Of a stretch of DNA of 64,000 nt, positions 44,022 through 51,809 are shown piece by piece; the first letter of the stretch is position 1; the number at the start of each line of letters is the position of its first letter. The translations under genes were made by a program, and so were the position numbers. The stretch is from RGIG2041 sp045537695 (lineage in GTDB: Bacteria; Bacillota; Clostridia; UBA1381; UMGS1253), in assembly GCA_045537695.1 (NCBI GenBank), contig JAZSQB010000023.1, positions 1 to 64,000 on the forward strand, given 5' to 3'. The notes under the pieces were generated by a model. The model worked only from the letters and a program-made list of their open reading frames with translations. It made no database searches and was not told the origin of the DNA.

Positions 44022-44052
44022 TGCAAACTATAATACAAGCAATATTATTAAT

Positions 44053-44415
44053 TTACTTCTTGTTCTTCACCTTCGGTGAAAACAAAAGTGCAATCAGATA
44101 ACCAAAAAATATAGCGGCACCGATACCGGCCGCAGCGGTCTTGATGCCGCCGGAAAATGCACCAATCAGACCATTTTCCGCCACGCCTTCGCGCGCTCCC
44201 TTGCCGAGCAGATAACCAAAACCGGAAATCGGCACAGTTACGCCGGCGCCGGCAAATTCAACTAACGGCTGATAAAGCCCCAGTAAACTAAGAACAACGC
44301 CGACGCAAACAAAACCAACCAGTATTTTCGCCGGAGTCAGCTTCGTTTTATCGATCAAAACTTGACCGATGGCGCAAAAAATACCGCCAACAATAAATGC
44401 TTTTACATACATCAT
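44053..44415 (-). CDS. spoVAE: stage V sporulation protein AE
   Basis: A 120-residue membrane protein with three to four hydrophobic segments, matching SpoVAE (the AEb form). Family blocks are KAFIVGGIFCAIGQVLIDKTKLTPAKILV and the GVTVPISGFGYLLGKGAREG loop. SpoVA proteins form the inner-membrane channel that loads dipicolinic acid into the forespore and releases it on germination. The ATG overlaps the stop of spoVAD (ATGA). Confidence 0.93.
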   Translation of the reverse strand: MMYVKAFIVGGIFCAIGQVLIDKTKLTPAKILVGFVCVGVVLSLLGLYQPLVEFAGAGVTVPISGFGYLLGKGAREGVAENGLIGAFSGGIKTAAAGIGAAIFFGYLIALLFSPKVKNKK

Positions 44416-45434
44416 ACCTCAAGACTCCTTTGTATGCAGACTGCATGAGCAATACCCGGAATGCTCTCCCCCTGCAAAAGCGAGAGCGGACTCATCAACG
44501 CCCCTGTGCAAACCAGTAATACTCGTTTCAGCGCACCGCTGCGTATTCTATCCAGAATATACCCACAAAACGTAATTGCGCTGCAGCCGCACCCGCTGCC
44601 ACCAGCGTGCACATCCTGCCGCTCTATATCGAATACCATACGCCCGCAATCATCGTAGTTTTTGGAAACATCTATACCATTCTTCCCAAGCATATCTTTG
44701 GCTATCGACCAGCCAACCTCTCCCAAGTCCCCCGTGACAATCAAATCATAATCTGTTGCTTTTCTTTCTGTATCCCGCAAATGCGTTGTAATGGTATCTA
44801 CAGCTGCCGGTGCCATAGCTGCGCCCATATTGTTCACATCGCTGATGCCCATATCTACAATTTTGCCGGTTGTAATATGGGTAATATAGGGGCCGACACC
44901 ATTAGATTCCAAAACTGCTGCGCCAGCGCCCGTTACCGTCCATTGTGCGGTCGGTGTGCGCTGACCTCCATATTCCAACGGAAAGCGAAACTGCTTTTCA
45001 GAGGAGCAAAAATGACTGGAGGTCATTGCAAGCGACGTATCGGCAAATCCGCCATCTATTAGCATAGATGCAAGCGATATGCTTTCTGCCATCGTCGAGC
45101 AAGCGCCATACAGACCAAAAAACGGAATGCCCGTATCACAGAGTGCATAATGCGTACCGCAGCACTGGTTTAACAAATCTCCCGCAAGCGCATACTGAAT
45201 ATCCCCAAGCGTTTTATTTGCCTTTGCAATGGCTTTTTGCATTACGGTTCTCTGCAGCTTACTCTCTGCTTTTTCCCAGGTTTTTTCTCCATACATATCA
45301 TCACTTAAAATTTCATCATAATAACCCGCTAGTGGGCCTTTGCCTTCCTTGCTGCCGGCGATGCACGCCGAAGCAGAGATGCTGACTGGTTTTGTCAGCT
45401 GAATTGTTGCTCTACCCATACGTTTTTTTGCCAT
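44412..45434 (-). CDS. spoVAD: stage V sporulation protein AD
   Basis: A 340-residue thiolase-fold protein that binds dipicolinic acid and works with the SpoVA membrane channel. Typical blocks are GPLAGYYDEILSDDMYGEKTWEKAE, GIPFFGLYGACSTMAESISLAS and VHAGGSGCGCSA. GAGGTG precedes its ATG. Upstream one expects spoVAC; here desulfoferrodoxin lies 9 bases away instead, so spoVAC must be elsewhere or missing. Confidence 0.95.
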   Translation of the reverse strand: MAKKRMGRATIQLTKPVSISASACIAGSKEGKGPLAGYYDEILSDDMYGEKTWEKAESKLQRTVMQKAIAKANKTLGDIQYALAGDLLNQCCGTHYALCDTGIPFFGLYGACSTMAESISLASMLIDGGFADTSLAMTSSHFCSSEKQFRFPLEYGGQRTPTAQWTVTGAGAAVLESNGVGPYITHITTGKIVDMGISDVNNMGAAMAPAAVDTITTHLRDTERKATDYDLIVTGDLGEVGWSIAKDMLGKNGIDVSKNYDDCGRMVFDIERQDVHAGGSGCGCSAITFCGYILDRIRSGALKRVLLVCTGALMSPLSLLQGESIPGIAHAVCIQRSLEV

Positions 45435-45443
45435 CAGCTCACC

Positions 45444-45836
45444 TCAAATATCCGTTTTCCAAAACCCATGCTGATTGCAAAAGGCATATACGCAAACGGC
45501 TTTATCATCCGCAGACAAGTAAAACGTCGCCACCGGCTCCTTTTGTTTTTCCAAACAAATGCGCTGACACCCTTTTTTCGTTTGCAGATAGATAAAACCG
45601 ATGCTATGCTCCTCCGTCATCGGATGCATCACCCTGCCGACACCGACCTTAATTTTATTTTTATCCACTTCCACAACCGGCAAATGTTTTTCTTCAATTT
45701 CTTCTGAGCTTTGCGCCACCATGCGGGACAGTTTTTCACCACAGCAGTGTATTTCATCGTCTTTTTTTCCGCCGCGGATGACTTCTATGATGTGCTCACA
45801 ATGATTTCCCAAATAAAATATCGGCTCTTTTTTCAT
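45444..45836 (-). CDS. desulfoferrodoxin (superoxide reductase) with altered centre I
   Basis: A 130-residue desulfoferrodoxin that reduces superoxide to peroxide without releasing oxygen. The catalytic centre II ligands are present: His in KHLPVVEV, His in HPMTEEHS, and Cys/His in FCNQHGFW. The N-terminal rubredoxin-like centre I normally has CxxC and CC; here the first Cys is replaced (YLGNHCEH, Gly where Cys is expected), leaving three. The centre I iron may be absent or unusual. The start is ATG 45836, with GGAG upstream; the open frame before it reads over the rubrerythrin gene. Confidence 0.88.
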   Translation of the reverse strand: MKKEPIFYLGNHCEHIIEVIRGGKKDDEIHCCGEKLSRMVAQSSEEIEEKHLPVVEVDKNKIKVGVGRVMHPMTEEHSIGFIYLQTKKGCQRICLEKQKEPVATFYLSADDKAVCVYAFCNQHGFWKTDI

Positions 45837-45841
45837 CTGGT

Positions 45842-46459
45842 TCACTCCTTTACAGACTGAGCATCCGAAGCACGATACGGTGACATCGCATAGAGCAAAA
45901 ACTGTCCCTGTACTGCATCGCAAACCGGGCACTTGCCCGGTGCGCTCTTGCCTGTATGAATATGTCCACAATTTTGGCACATCCATACGGTCTCTGTCTC
46001 CGAAGAAAACAGTTCGTTTCTTTCCAGCAAATCCGCAAATTTACCGAAACGTTCGGCGTGCACATGCTCTACCGCAGCAATCATTTCAAATTTTGCCGCA
46101 ATTTCCGGATAGCCTTCCTCCTGCGCTATCTTTGCAAACGTCGGATAGACTGAAGAATATTCATCCGTCTCCCCATGCTGCGCCGCGCGCAAAAGACGGT
46201 CAACCTCAGCGTAATTATCGACCGGATAGTCACCGGAAATCACAATTTTTTCACCAGACATCTGTTTTAGAAAATCATAAAACACTTCCGCATGTTCTTT
46301 CTCCTGATTTGCCGTATACAAAAACACATCCGAAATGATTGGCAAATTTAATTTTCTTGCCTTCTGGGCCGCAATGGTGTAACGATTTCTCGCCTGGCTT
46401 TCTCCTGCAAACGCACGCATTAAATTAATTCTTGTTTCACTGTTTTTAAACTCTACCAT
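45842..46459 (-). CDS. rubrerythrin
   Basis: A 205-residue peroxide-reducing diiron protein. The ferritin-like part has FAGESQARNRY, ANQEKEHAEVFYDFL and the second pair EMIAAVEHVHAERF; the C-terminal rubredoxin domain has WMCQNCGHIHTGKSAPGKCPVCDA. ATG 46459 has AAGGAG ~8 bases before it. It is followed after 5 bases by desulfoferrodoxin, its functional partner: superoxide to peroxide to water. Both are placed ahead of spoVAD in one run. Confidence 0.95.
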   Translation of the reverse strand: MVEFKNSETRINLMRAFAGESQARNRYTIAAQKARKLNLPIISDVFLYTANQEKEHAEVFYDFLKQMSGEKIVISGDYPVDNYAEVDRLLRAAQHGETDEYSSVYPTFAKIAQEEGYPEIAAKFEMIAAVEHVHAERFGKFADLLERNELFSSETETVWMCQNCGHIHTGKSAPGKCPVCDAVQGQFLLYAMSPYRASDAQSVKE

Positions 46460-46505
46460 AATATCGTCTCCTTTCAATATCAATATTTTTTTGCATTTTT
46501 ATATG

Positions 46506-46521
46506 AATTATTCCTATAATT
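46506..46521 (-). promoter_or_regulatory. possible operator of the rubrerythrin operon
   Basis: A perfect AT-rich inverted repeat, AATTAT-4-ATAATT, lies ~50 bases before the rubrerythrin ATG. PerR and Fur-like repressors bind repeats of this kind, but the match to a PerR box is only partial. Confidence 0.35.
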
Positions 46522-46766
46522 TGTTTAAATCAAAAAAAGTATATTAAAACAAAAACAACGAAGGGCGATTGCTTTAGATTTGTATTATATATAAATTCAC
46601 AACTTGAAGACCGTACTGTGGATTTACGCTCAAACATGATTTTAGGAAAAAACAGTCAAAGCGTACAAATCTCTCTTGTCCGTATGGATTTGATTTAAGA
46701 AAGCATAAAAGCTATGTACGCCTAATTAATAATTTAAATTTTTTTCACTTTTTTGCAAAAAAAGTG
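46522..46766. other. AT-rich spacer, no gene recognised
   Basis: This part of the 349-base gap before the tRNA holds no convincing frame. A short CACTTTTTT-GC-AAAAAAAGTG palindrome at its right end overlaps the upstream side of the tRNA promoter and may act as an UP-like element. Confidence 0.5.
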
Positions 46767-46795
46767 TTGACAAACCATAATTTCTGCTGTATAAT
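46767..46795 (+). promoter_or_regulatory. strong sigma-A promoter of tRNA-Leu
   Basis: TTGACA (46767-46772), 17-base spacer, TATAAT (46790-46795): both hexamers are perfect consensus, 13 bases before the tRNA. Confidence 0.95.
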
Positions 46796-46808
46796 AAGCA
46801 AGTCGTTT

Positions 46809-46892
46809 GCGAGTGTGCTGGAATCGGCAGACAGGCACGTTTGAGGGGCGTGTGCTTATGGCGTATGGGTTCAAGTCCCATCACTCGCACCA
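46809..46892 (+). tRNA. tRNA-Leu (anticodon GAG)
   Basis: An 84-base class II tRNA with an encoded CCA. Acceptor arms GCGAGTG/CACTCGC pair fully. The anticodon arm is CACGT-TTGAGGG-GCGTG, anticodon GAG. A long variable arm (TGCTTATGGCGTA) and T-arm TGGGTTCAAGTCCCA follow. Confidence 0.96.
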
Positions 46893-46896
46893 GAAA

Positions 46897-46930
46897 AAGA
46901 GGGTATCCGAAAGGATGCCCCTTTTTTATT
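46897..46930 (+). terminator. terminator after tRNA-Leu
   Basis: AGGGTATCC-GAAA-GGATGCCCCT with flanking A-run and TTTTTT. A related GGATACCCCTTTTTT block recurs at about 46998-47013. Confidence 0.85.
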
Positions 46931-46941
46931 CCCTCATTAAA

Positions 46942-46956
46942 ATGGGACTTGAACCC
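46942..46956 (-). repeat. inverted 15-base copy of the tRNA-Leu T-arm
   Basis: This segment is the exact reverse complement of 46867-46881 in tRNA-Leu (the T-arm GGGTTCAAGTCCCAT). The spacing is ~60 bases. It may be a tRNA fragment left by an integration or rearrangement, or chance because the T-arm is itself nearly palindromic. Confidence 0.6.
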
Positions 46957-47086
46957 TAAGAGGGCGGTTTGCGTTAAGAAAAAGTTGCCGGTGGAAGGAT
47001 ACCCCTTTTTTAAACATAGTTATAGGAGCAAAACCTTATAAAAGCATTCCAAAAAATTATTTTGTAATATTTTTTTAACATTTTTA

Positions 47087-47115
47087 TTGCTCTTTTCCAC
47101 AACATATGGTATACT
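47087..47115 (+). promoter_or_regulatory. sigma-A promoter of the two-component operon
   Basis: TTGCTC (47087-47092), 17-base spacer, TATACT (47110-47115), 36 bases before the response regulator ATG. Confidence 0.75.
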
Positions 47116-47150
47116 GAATATATACGAATAATAAAAAGGAGCGCTGCGGT

Positions 47151-47834
47151 ATGAAAATATTAATCGTAGACGATGAAAAATTGCTTGTAAAGGGCATTAA
47201 ATTTAATTTAGAGCAGGATGGCTATACCTGTGAAACCGCTTTTGACGGCGAAGAAGCAGTGAAGATGGCAAAGGATAAAAGTATTAATTTAATTATTCTC
47301 GATTTGATGTTGCCAAAAATTGATGGTTTGGATGCATGCCAGAAAATCCGTGAATTTTCAAATGTGCCTATCATTATGCTGACCGCAAAAGGCGAAGATA
47401 TGGACAAGATTATGGGACTTGAGTATGGCGCGGACGATTATATGACAAAGCCATTTAATATTTTAGAGCTTAAAGCGCGCGTTAAGGCTATTTTACGCCG
47501 TCAGGCACACGCTACAGCCGGTACAGAAAGCACACAAACAGACAACGGCGATATTAAGATTGATTACAATCAACGCCACGTTATCGTTGCCGGTCGTGAA
47601 ATTAACTTGACAAGCAAAGAATTTGATTTGATGGACTTATTCATTTCGAATCCAAACAAGGTTTACAGCCGTGATAATCTTTTGGACATCGTTTGGGGCT
47701 ATGATTACCCGGGCGACATCCGTACCGTGGACGTACACGTGCGTCGTCTACGCGAAAAAATAGAGCCGGATGCAGCCGAGCCGAAATACATCCGCACAAA
47801 ATGGGGAGTTGGTTACTATTATACAAATGTTTAA
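47151..47834 (+). CDS. OmpR/PhoB-family response regulator
   Basis: A 227-residue DNA-binding response regulator. The receiver domain (1-118) has the acidic pair in VDDE, the phospho-acceptor Asp in ILDLMLP, the Thr in MLTAKGE and the Lys in TKPFN. The C-terminal winged helix (~130-227) has LTSKEFDLMDLF and VDVHVRRLREKI. It resembles WalR/PhoP-type regulators. The kinase gene starts inside its last codons (8-base overlap), so the pair is translationally coupled. Confidence 0.95.
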   Translation: MKILIVDDEKLLVKGIKFNLEQDGYTCETAFDGEEAVKMAKDKSINLIILDLMLPKIDGLDACQKIREFSNVPIIMLTAKGEDMDKIMGLEYGADDYMTKPFNILELKARVKAILRRQAHATAGTESTQTDNGDIKIDYNQRHVIVAGREINLTSKEFDLMDLFISNPNKVYSRDNLLDIVWGYDYPGDIRTVDVHVRRLREKIEPDAAEPKYIRTKWGVGYYYTNV

Positions 47835-49257
47835 TCCTAAAAAAATCAATGCTTCCCTGCGTTGGAAAACGTCACTTGCATATGTATTGATTTCTTTGCT
47901 GATGATGTTTTTAATCAGCATTTACGTTGTCTCCGCACTCAAAGATTATTTTTATGACCGCGAGCGCGTGGATTTACTTGCAAAAGCAAACATTGTGGCG
48001 GACATCGCTGCGCAAGGATCCATTGAAACCGGTAAATTCAGCATATCCGGCGATTTATTTGATGAGCCGGTGCGTGTGCTGATTTTAGACTCACACTCCT
48101 ATGTGTGCTATGACAACAGTACCGAAGCTAGCTTAAACGGTAAATTCTATGTATCCGGCACAAAAGTAATCAGCGAGGCAAATACAGGTACAAGTTCCTG
48201 GGCTGTGTCAGATAACACGGACGGCACACACAGCATGGAGGTTGCGCTGCCGATTAAAAAAGCAGATACCATCATCGGCTTTGTGTTTTTGAAAAAAGCA
48301 CTGACGGATGCGGACTTATATTTAAGGGACATTCGCTCTACCCTGCTCATTCTCACAATTGTATCTGCCCTTTTGATGGCGATTATGAGCTTTTTACTGG
48401 CAAATGTTATCACTTCGCCGCTCACCCGCCTGACAAAGGCAGCAGAAGAAATTTCAGAAGGTGATTTCAGTCAAAAAGTAGAGGTCGTCGGTCATGACGA
48501 AATTGCAAGACTTGGTGAATCATTCAACAACATGTCCGGCAAGCTGACGCTGATGGAGGAAAAACGAAAGCAATTCGTTTCCGATGCATCGCACGAATTG
48601 AAAACACCGCTCGCTACAATCAAGCTTTCCTGCGAGTCCGCAAAATCCGCATTGGACAGCGGTGGCAATGTAGAAATGGCAAGTGAATTTATGAGCGACA
48701 TCATCGGCGAAATCGACCGATTGAACCGCATCATCGAAAAGCTCTTAACGATGACGAAAAATGATTCGCAGGTTGTTCGTACAGATATCACAACTGTAGA
48801 TGTGCACAATTTGATTGTTTCTATTATCAAAAAGCTATCCCCCTTGGCACGCGAGAAAAATATCAACCTTTCATTTATCGGTGACGATGACGAAAATCAT
48901 ATTCAGATGTTAGCAGACTACGACAAACTGTATGAGGCAATCTACAACATTGCAGACAACAGCATTAAATATACCAACGAAGATGGGTTTGTAAAAATCA
49001 CACTCCGCGGCGATATAACAAAAACCATTATCGAAATAGAAGACAACGGTATTGGTATCCCGAAGGACCAGGAAGGTCTGATTTTTGACCGATTTTATCG
49101 TGTGGACCGCGCACGCGCAAGAGATACGGGCGGTACCGGTCTCGGTCTGTCCATCGCAAACGAGGCTGTGCAAGCGCATGGCGGACATATTGAACTCATC
49201 AGTTCAGAAGGTGTTGGCAGTAAATTTATTATTGTTTTACCATATTCAGGTAAATAA
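47827..49257 (+). CDS. sensor histidine kinase
   Basis: A 476-residue membrane kinase. It has membrane segments at ~14-35 and ~170-192, an extracellular ~130-residue sensor, a HAMP linker (SPLTRLTKAAEEISEGDFSQKV), a HisKA box with phospho-His in DASHELKTPLATIK, and an ATP domain with NSIKYT (N box), DNGIGIP, FDRFYR and GGTGLGLSI. It belongs to the WalK/PhoR-like group. ATG 47827 lies within the regulator's end; the frame open before it overlaps that gene. The downstream GerMN protein may be part of its sensing or its output. Confidence 0.95.
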   Translation: MFNPKKINASLRWKTSLAYVLISLLMMFLISIYVVSALKDYFYDRERVDLLAKANIVADIAAQGSIETGKFSISGDLFDEPVRVLILDSHSYVCYDNSTEASLNGKFYVSGTKVISEANTGTSSWAVSDNTDGTHSMEVALPIKKADTIIGFVFLKKALTDADLYLRDIRSTLLILTIVSALLMAIMSFLLANVITSPLTRLTKAAEEISEGDFSQKVEVVGHDEIARLGESFNNMSGKLTLMEEKRKQFVSDASHELKTPLATIKLSCESAKSALDSGGNVEMASEFMSDIIGEIDRLNRIIEKLLTMTKNDSQVVRTDITTVDVHNLIVSIIKKLSPLAREKNINLSFIGDDDENHIQMLADYDKLYEAIYNIADNSIKYTNEDGFVKITLRGDITKTIIEIEDNGIGIPKDQEGLIFDRFYRVDRARARDTGGTGLGLSIANEAVQAHGGHIELISSEGVGSKFIIVLPYSGK

Positions 49258-49337
49258 TTTATCTTTTTTTTCGCGATTTAACAGTTTTGTAATGTTTATA
49301 TGCTAAACTGATTAAAGAACGAAAGGTTGGTGGATGT

Positions 49338-50345
49338 ATGCACCTTACAAAAAAGAGTAAAACGATTATAACGGTTTTGCTTTGCATTCTTCTGGTTACA
49401 GCTGCTACGATTGGCGCATATTTGTTTTTTAAGCCGGGCAATGCAGGACCAAAGCAAAGCTTCAATTTGTATTTTTTGGACAGCACCGGTGCAAACTTTG
49501 CAACGGAAAAACGTAGCATCGAAATGACACCGGAGCTTATCGGCAGCGAAAAAAAGCTGCTTACAACGTTAGTAAATGCACTGCTTGCCGGTCCAAAGGA
49601 TTCGGTAGTAAACAAACGTGCCATTCCCGCTGATGCACAGCTAAAAAGTCTGCGAATTGGCGAAAACAGAATTGCAACGATTAATTTTTCTGAAGGATTT
49701 AAAGCCAAGACGGATTTAGAAAACTATTTCTCCGTTTGCACCATTGTTTTAACCATTTGCGACACCGGCAAAGCAGACAAGGTGAATGTGCAGGTTGAAG
49801 GCCAAGACATTATCGGTCAGGGCATAATTCCGCTCGGTGCACTTGGAAAAGAAGATATTGTAAATGCTTCAAAACTAAAAGATGCTTCCGCACAAAAGAC
49901 AATTCAGCTGTACTATCCGAACGCTACAGAAGATGCATTGATTAAAGAAGAACGTGCATTACAGGTAGACGGTGGCGCAATTAACGAGACTGTTATTTTA
50001 ACTGAATTAATCAAAGGTTCAAAGCTCAAAGAAGCCACCAACGTCATTCCGGCTTCTACCAAAGTATTGTCTTGCGAAACCAAAGAAGGCATTTGTTATG
50101 TAAATTTATCTAAAGATTTTATAGACAAAAAGCCACAGGGTAGCGCAGCAGAAACAATGGTAATCAATTCAATTGTACAAACGCTGACAAACTTAGACGG
50201 TGTAAATAAAGTTATGTTTTTAATTGAAGGTGAAAAGGTGGAGACCTACGGACAAATGGTGTTTGATGAACCGTTTTCAGGCAACCAATCCGCGCAAAGC
50301 AAAACGGCAACTGAAGTTAAAGATAACACAACCAGTAAAAATTAA
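49338..50345 (+). CDS. membrane-anchored protein with two GerMN domains
   Basis: A 335-residue protein with one N-terminal membrane anchor (~10-31; no lipobox Cys) and two GerMN-type domains, about 45-165 and 185-310. Both show the repeat pattern: ...LLTTLVNALLAGPKDS...AIPADAQLKSLRI then ATINFSEGF, and ...VILTELIKGSK...VIPASTKVLS then YVNLSKDF. GerMN domains occur in sporulation and germination proteins (GerM) and in LpqB. It follows the two-component pair by 80 bases, and a strong terminator comes after it. An envelope or spore-cortex role is inference. Confidence 0.82.
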   Translation: MHLTKKSKTIITVLLCILLVTAATIGAYLFFKPGNAGPKQSFNLYFLDSTGANFATEKRSIEMTPELIGSEKKLLTTLVNALLAGPKDSVVNKRAIPADAQLKSLRIGENRIATINFSEGFKAKTDLENYFSVCTIVLTICDTGKADKVNVQVEGQDIIGQGIIPLGALGKEDIVNASKLKDASAQKTIQLYYPNATEDALIKEERALQVDGGAINETVILTELIKGSKLKEATNVIPASTKVLSCETKEGICYVNLSKDFIDKKPQGSAAETMVINSIVQTLTNLDGVNKVMFLIEGEKVETYGQMVFDEPFSGNQSAQSKTATEVKDNTTSKN

Positions 50346-50421
50346 CAATAGATAAAATAACCTCCTATAGTAGAATAAAAGAAACTACTAAGAGCAAGTG
50401 TTTCTAAGAATACTTTATAAT

Positions 50422-50470
50422 AATAACCTCTCAAAATGCATGGTAATGCAATTTGAGAGGTTATTTTTCT
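50422..50470 (+). terminator. bidirectional terminator between GerMN and serA
   Basis: AATAACCTCTCAAA (50422-50435) pairs with TTTGAGAGGTTATT (50452-50465), followed by TTT. The remaining stretch to 50626 shows no gene. Confidence 0.85.
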
Positions 50471-50626
50471 ATGTGTTTGCTTTGTAAACTCCATATATTT
50501 ATCTTACGGCAAATGCAATATAATTTTGTAAATAAAATTGCGATAGCTATATATCGAGCCGCAAGGCACATTGTACGTAAACACATACTGGAGTGGTTCA
50601 CGCTTTATAGTTTTTTATCAGCTAAA

Positions 50627-51796
50627 TTAGCGAATCACACGTACGCCGAGCACATCCGGTGTGTTCTTAAGTGTCTCCAGATCTGCCTCTGTAACATCAC
50701 CTTCAATATCCATGATGGTGTAAGCGTAATCTTTCTTACTCTTATTCATCATATGCGCGATATTGATGCCCTTCTCCGCAATCATACTCGAAAAACCGCT
50801 GAGCATATTCGGAATATTTCTGTGGATGATTGTGATACGCACATCCGTTTCTCTTTCCATCGAGCAGTTCGGCAGATTTACAGAGTTTGTGATGTTACCG
50901 TTTTCAAGGTAATCTGCAAGCTCTTTTGCAGCCATAACTGCGCAGTTGTCTTCAGATTCCGGTGTAGAAGCACCAAGGTGCGGAATCGGCACTACGTTCT
51001 TAACGCCGATCACATCTGCATCAGGGAAGTCTACAACATATTTTGCAACCGTACCGTCAAAGAGAGCACGCTTGAGCGCATCTGCATCTACAAGGGCAGC
51101 TCTGGAGAAGTTTAAGAGTCGAACCCCCTTCTTCATCTGGTCAAACGCTTCTGTATTAAGCATGCCGCGTGTTGCATCATTAAGCGGCACGTGCAAAGTG
51201 ATATAATCACAGTTTGCATAAATATCCTTAAGCTCTGTTGCCTTGATTGCGTTTCTGGAAAGCTTCCATGCAGCATCTACGGAGAGGTACGGATCGTAAC
51301 CGATGACCTTCATACCAAGACCAATAGCCGCATTTGCAACCATGATACCGATTGCGCCGAGACCGATAACGCCGAGCGTCTTACCCTCAAGCTCCGGACC
51401 TACGAATGCGCTCTTGCCTTTTTCCACCTGCTTTGCAACGTCGCCGTCAGCTTCTGTGAGCGTCTTTGTCCATTCGATACCGCCGACAATGTCGCGAGAT
51501 GCGAGGAAAAGACCTGCAATTGTCAGTTCTTTTACGGCATTTGCGTTTGCACCCGGTGTGTTAAATACAACGATACCATTTTCGCTGCAACGGTCAATCG
51601 GAATATTGTTTACGCCGGCACCTGCTCTTGCAACTGCCTTCAAATCCTGCGGAAATTCCATTTCATGCATGGAAAAGCTTCTTAAAATAATACCATCTGC
51701 CGGCTTTGTTGCATCATCCGTAACGGTGTATGCCTTCGGACTGAGCTGATCAAGGCCGCACTTTGCAATTTTGTTGAGTGTTAAAATATTATACAT
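50627..51796 (-). CDS. serA: D-3-phosphoglycerate dehydrogenase
   Basis: A 389-residue SerA, first step of serine synthesis (3-phosphoglycerate to 3-phosphohydroxypyruvate with NAD). It shows the Rossmann motif GLGAIGIMVANAAIGLGM, the substrate-domain block RAGAGVNNIPIDRCSE and PIPHLGASTPESEDN with the catalytic His, and ends in a short ACT domain (~315-389: RITIIHRNIPNMLSGFSSMI). This is the compact type found in Clostridia and Bacteroides. ATG 51796 has GGGGG upstream. It lies 13 bases after serC. Confidence 0.95.
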   Translation of the reverse strand: MYNILTLNKIAKCGLDQLSPKAYTVTDDATKPADGIILRSFSMHEMEFPQDLKAVARAGAGVNNIPIDRCSENGIVVFNTPGANANAVKELTIAGLFLASRDIVGGIEWTKTLTEADGDVAKQVEKGKSAFVGPELEGKTLGVIGLGAIGIMVANAAIGLGMKVIGYDPYLSVDAAWKLSRNAIKATELKDIYANCDYITLHVPLNDATRGMLNTEAFDQMKKGVRLLNFSRAALVDADALKRALFDGTVAKYVVDFPDADVIGVKNVVPIPHLGASTPESEDNCAVMAAKELADYLENGNITNSVNLPNCSMERETDVRITIIHRNIPNMLSGFSSMIAEKGINIAHMMNKSKKDYAYTIMDIEGDVTEADLETLKNTPDVLGVRVIR

Positions 51797-51809
51797 GACA
51801 GCGACCCCC

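Noticed and set aside
45837..45986. N-terminal extension of desulfoferrodoxin
   Set aside because: It overlaps the rubrerythrin 3' end in another frame; a normal start with ribosome site lies at 45836.
46897..47013. Possible CRISPR-like repeats near tRNA-Leu
   Set aside because: Only two related terminator-like blocks occur, without regular spacing or spacers; no cas genes are in the window.
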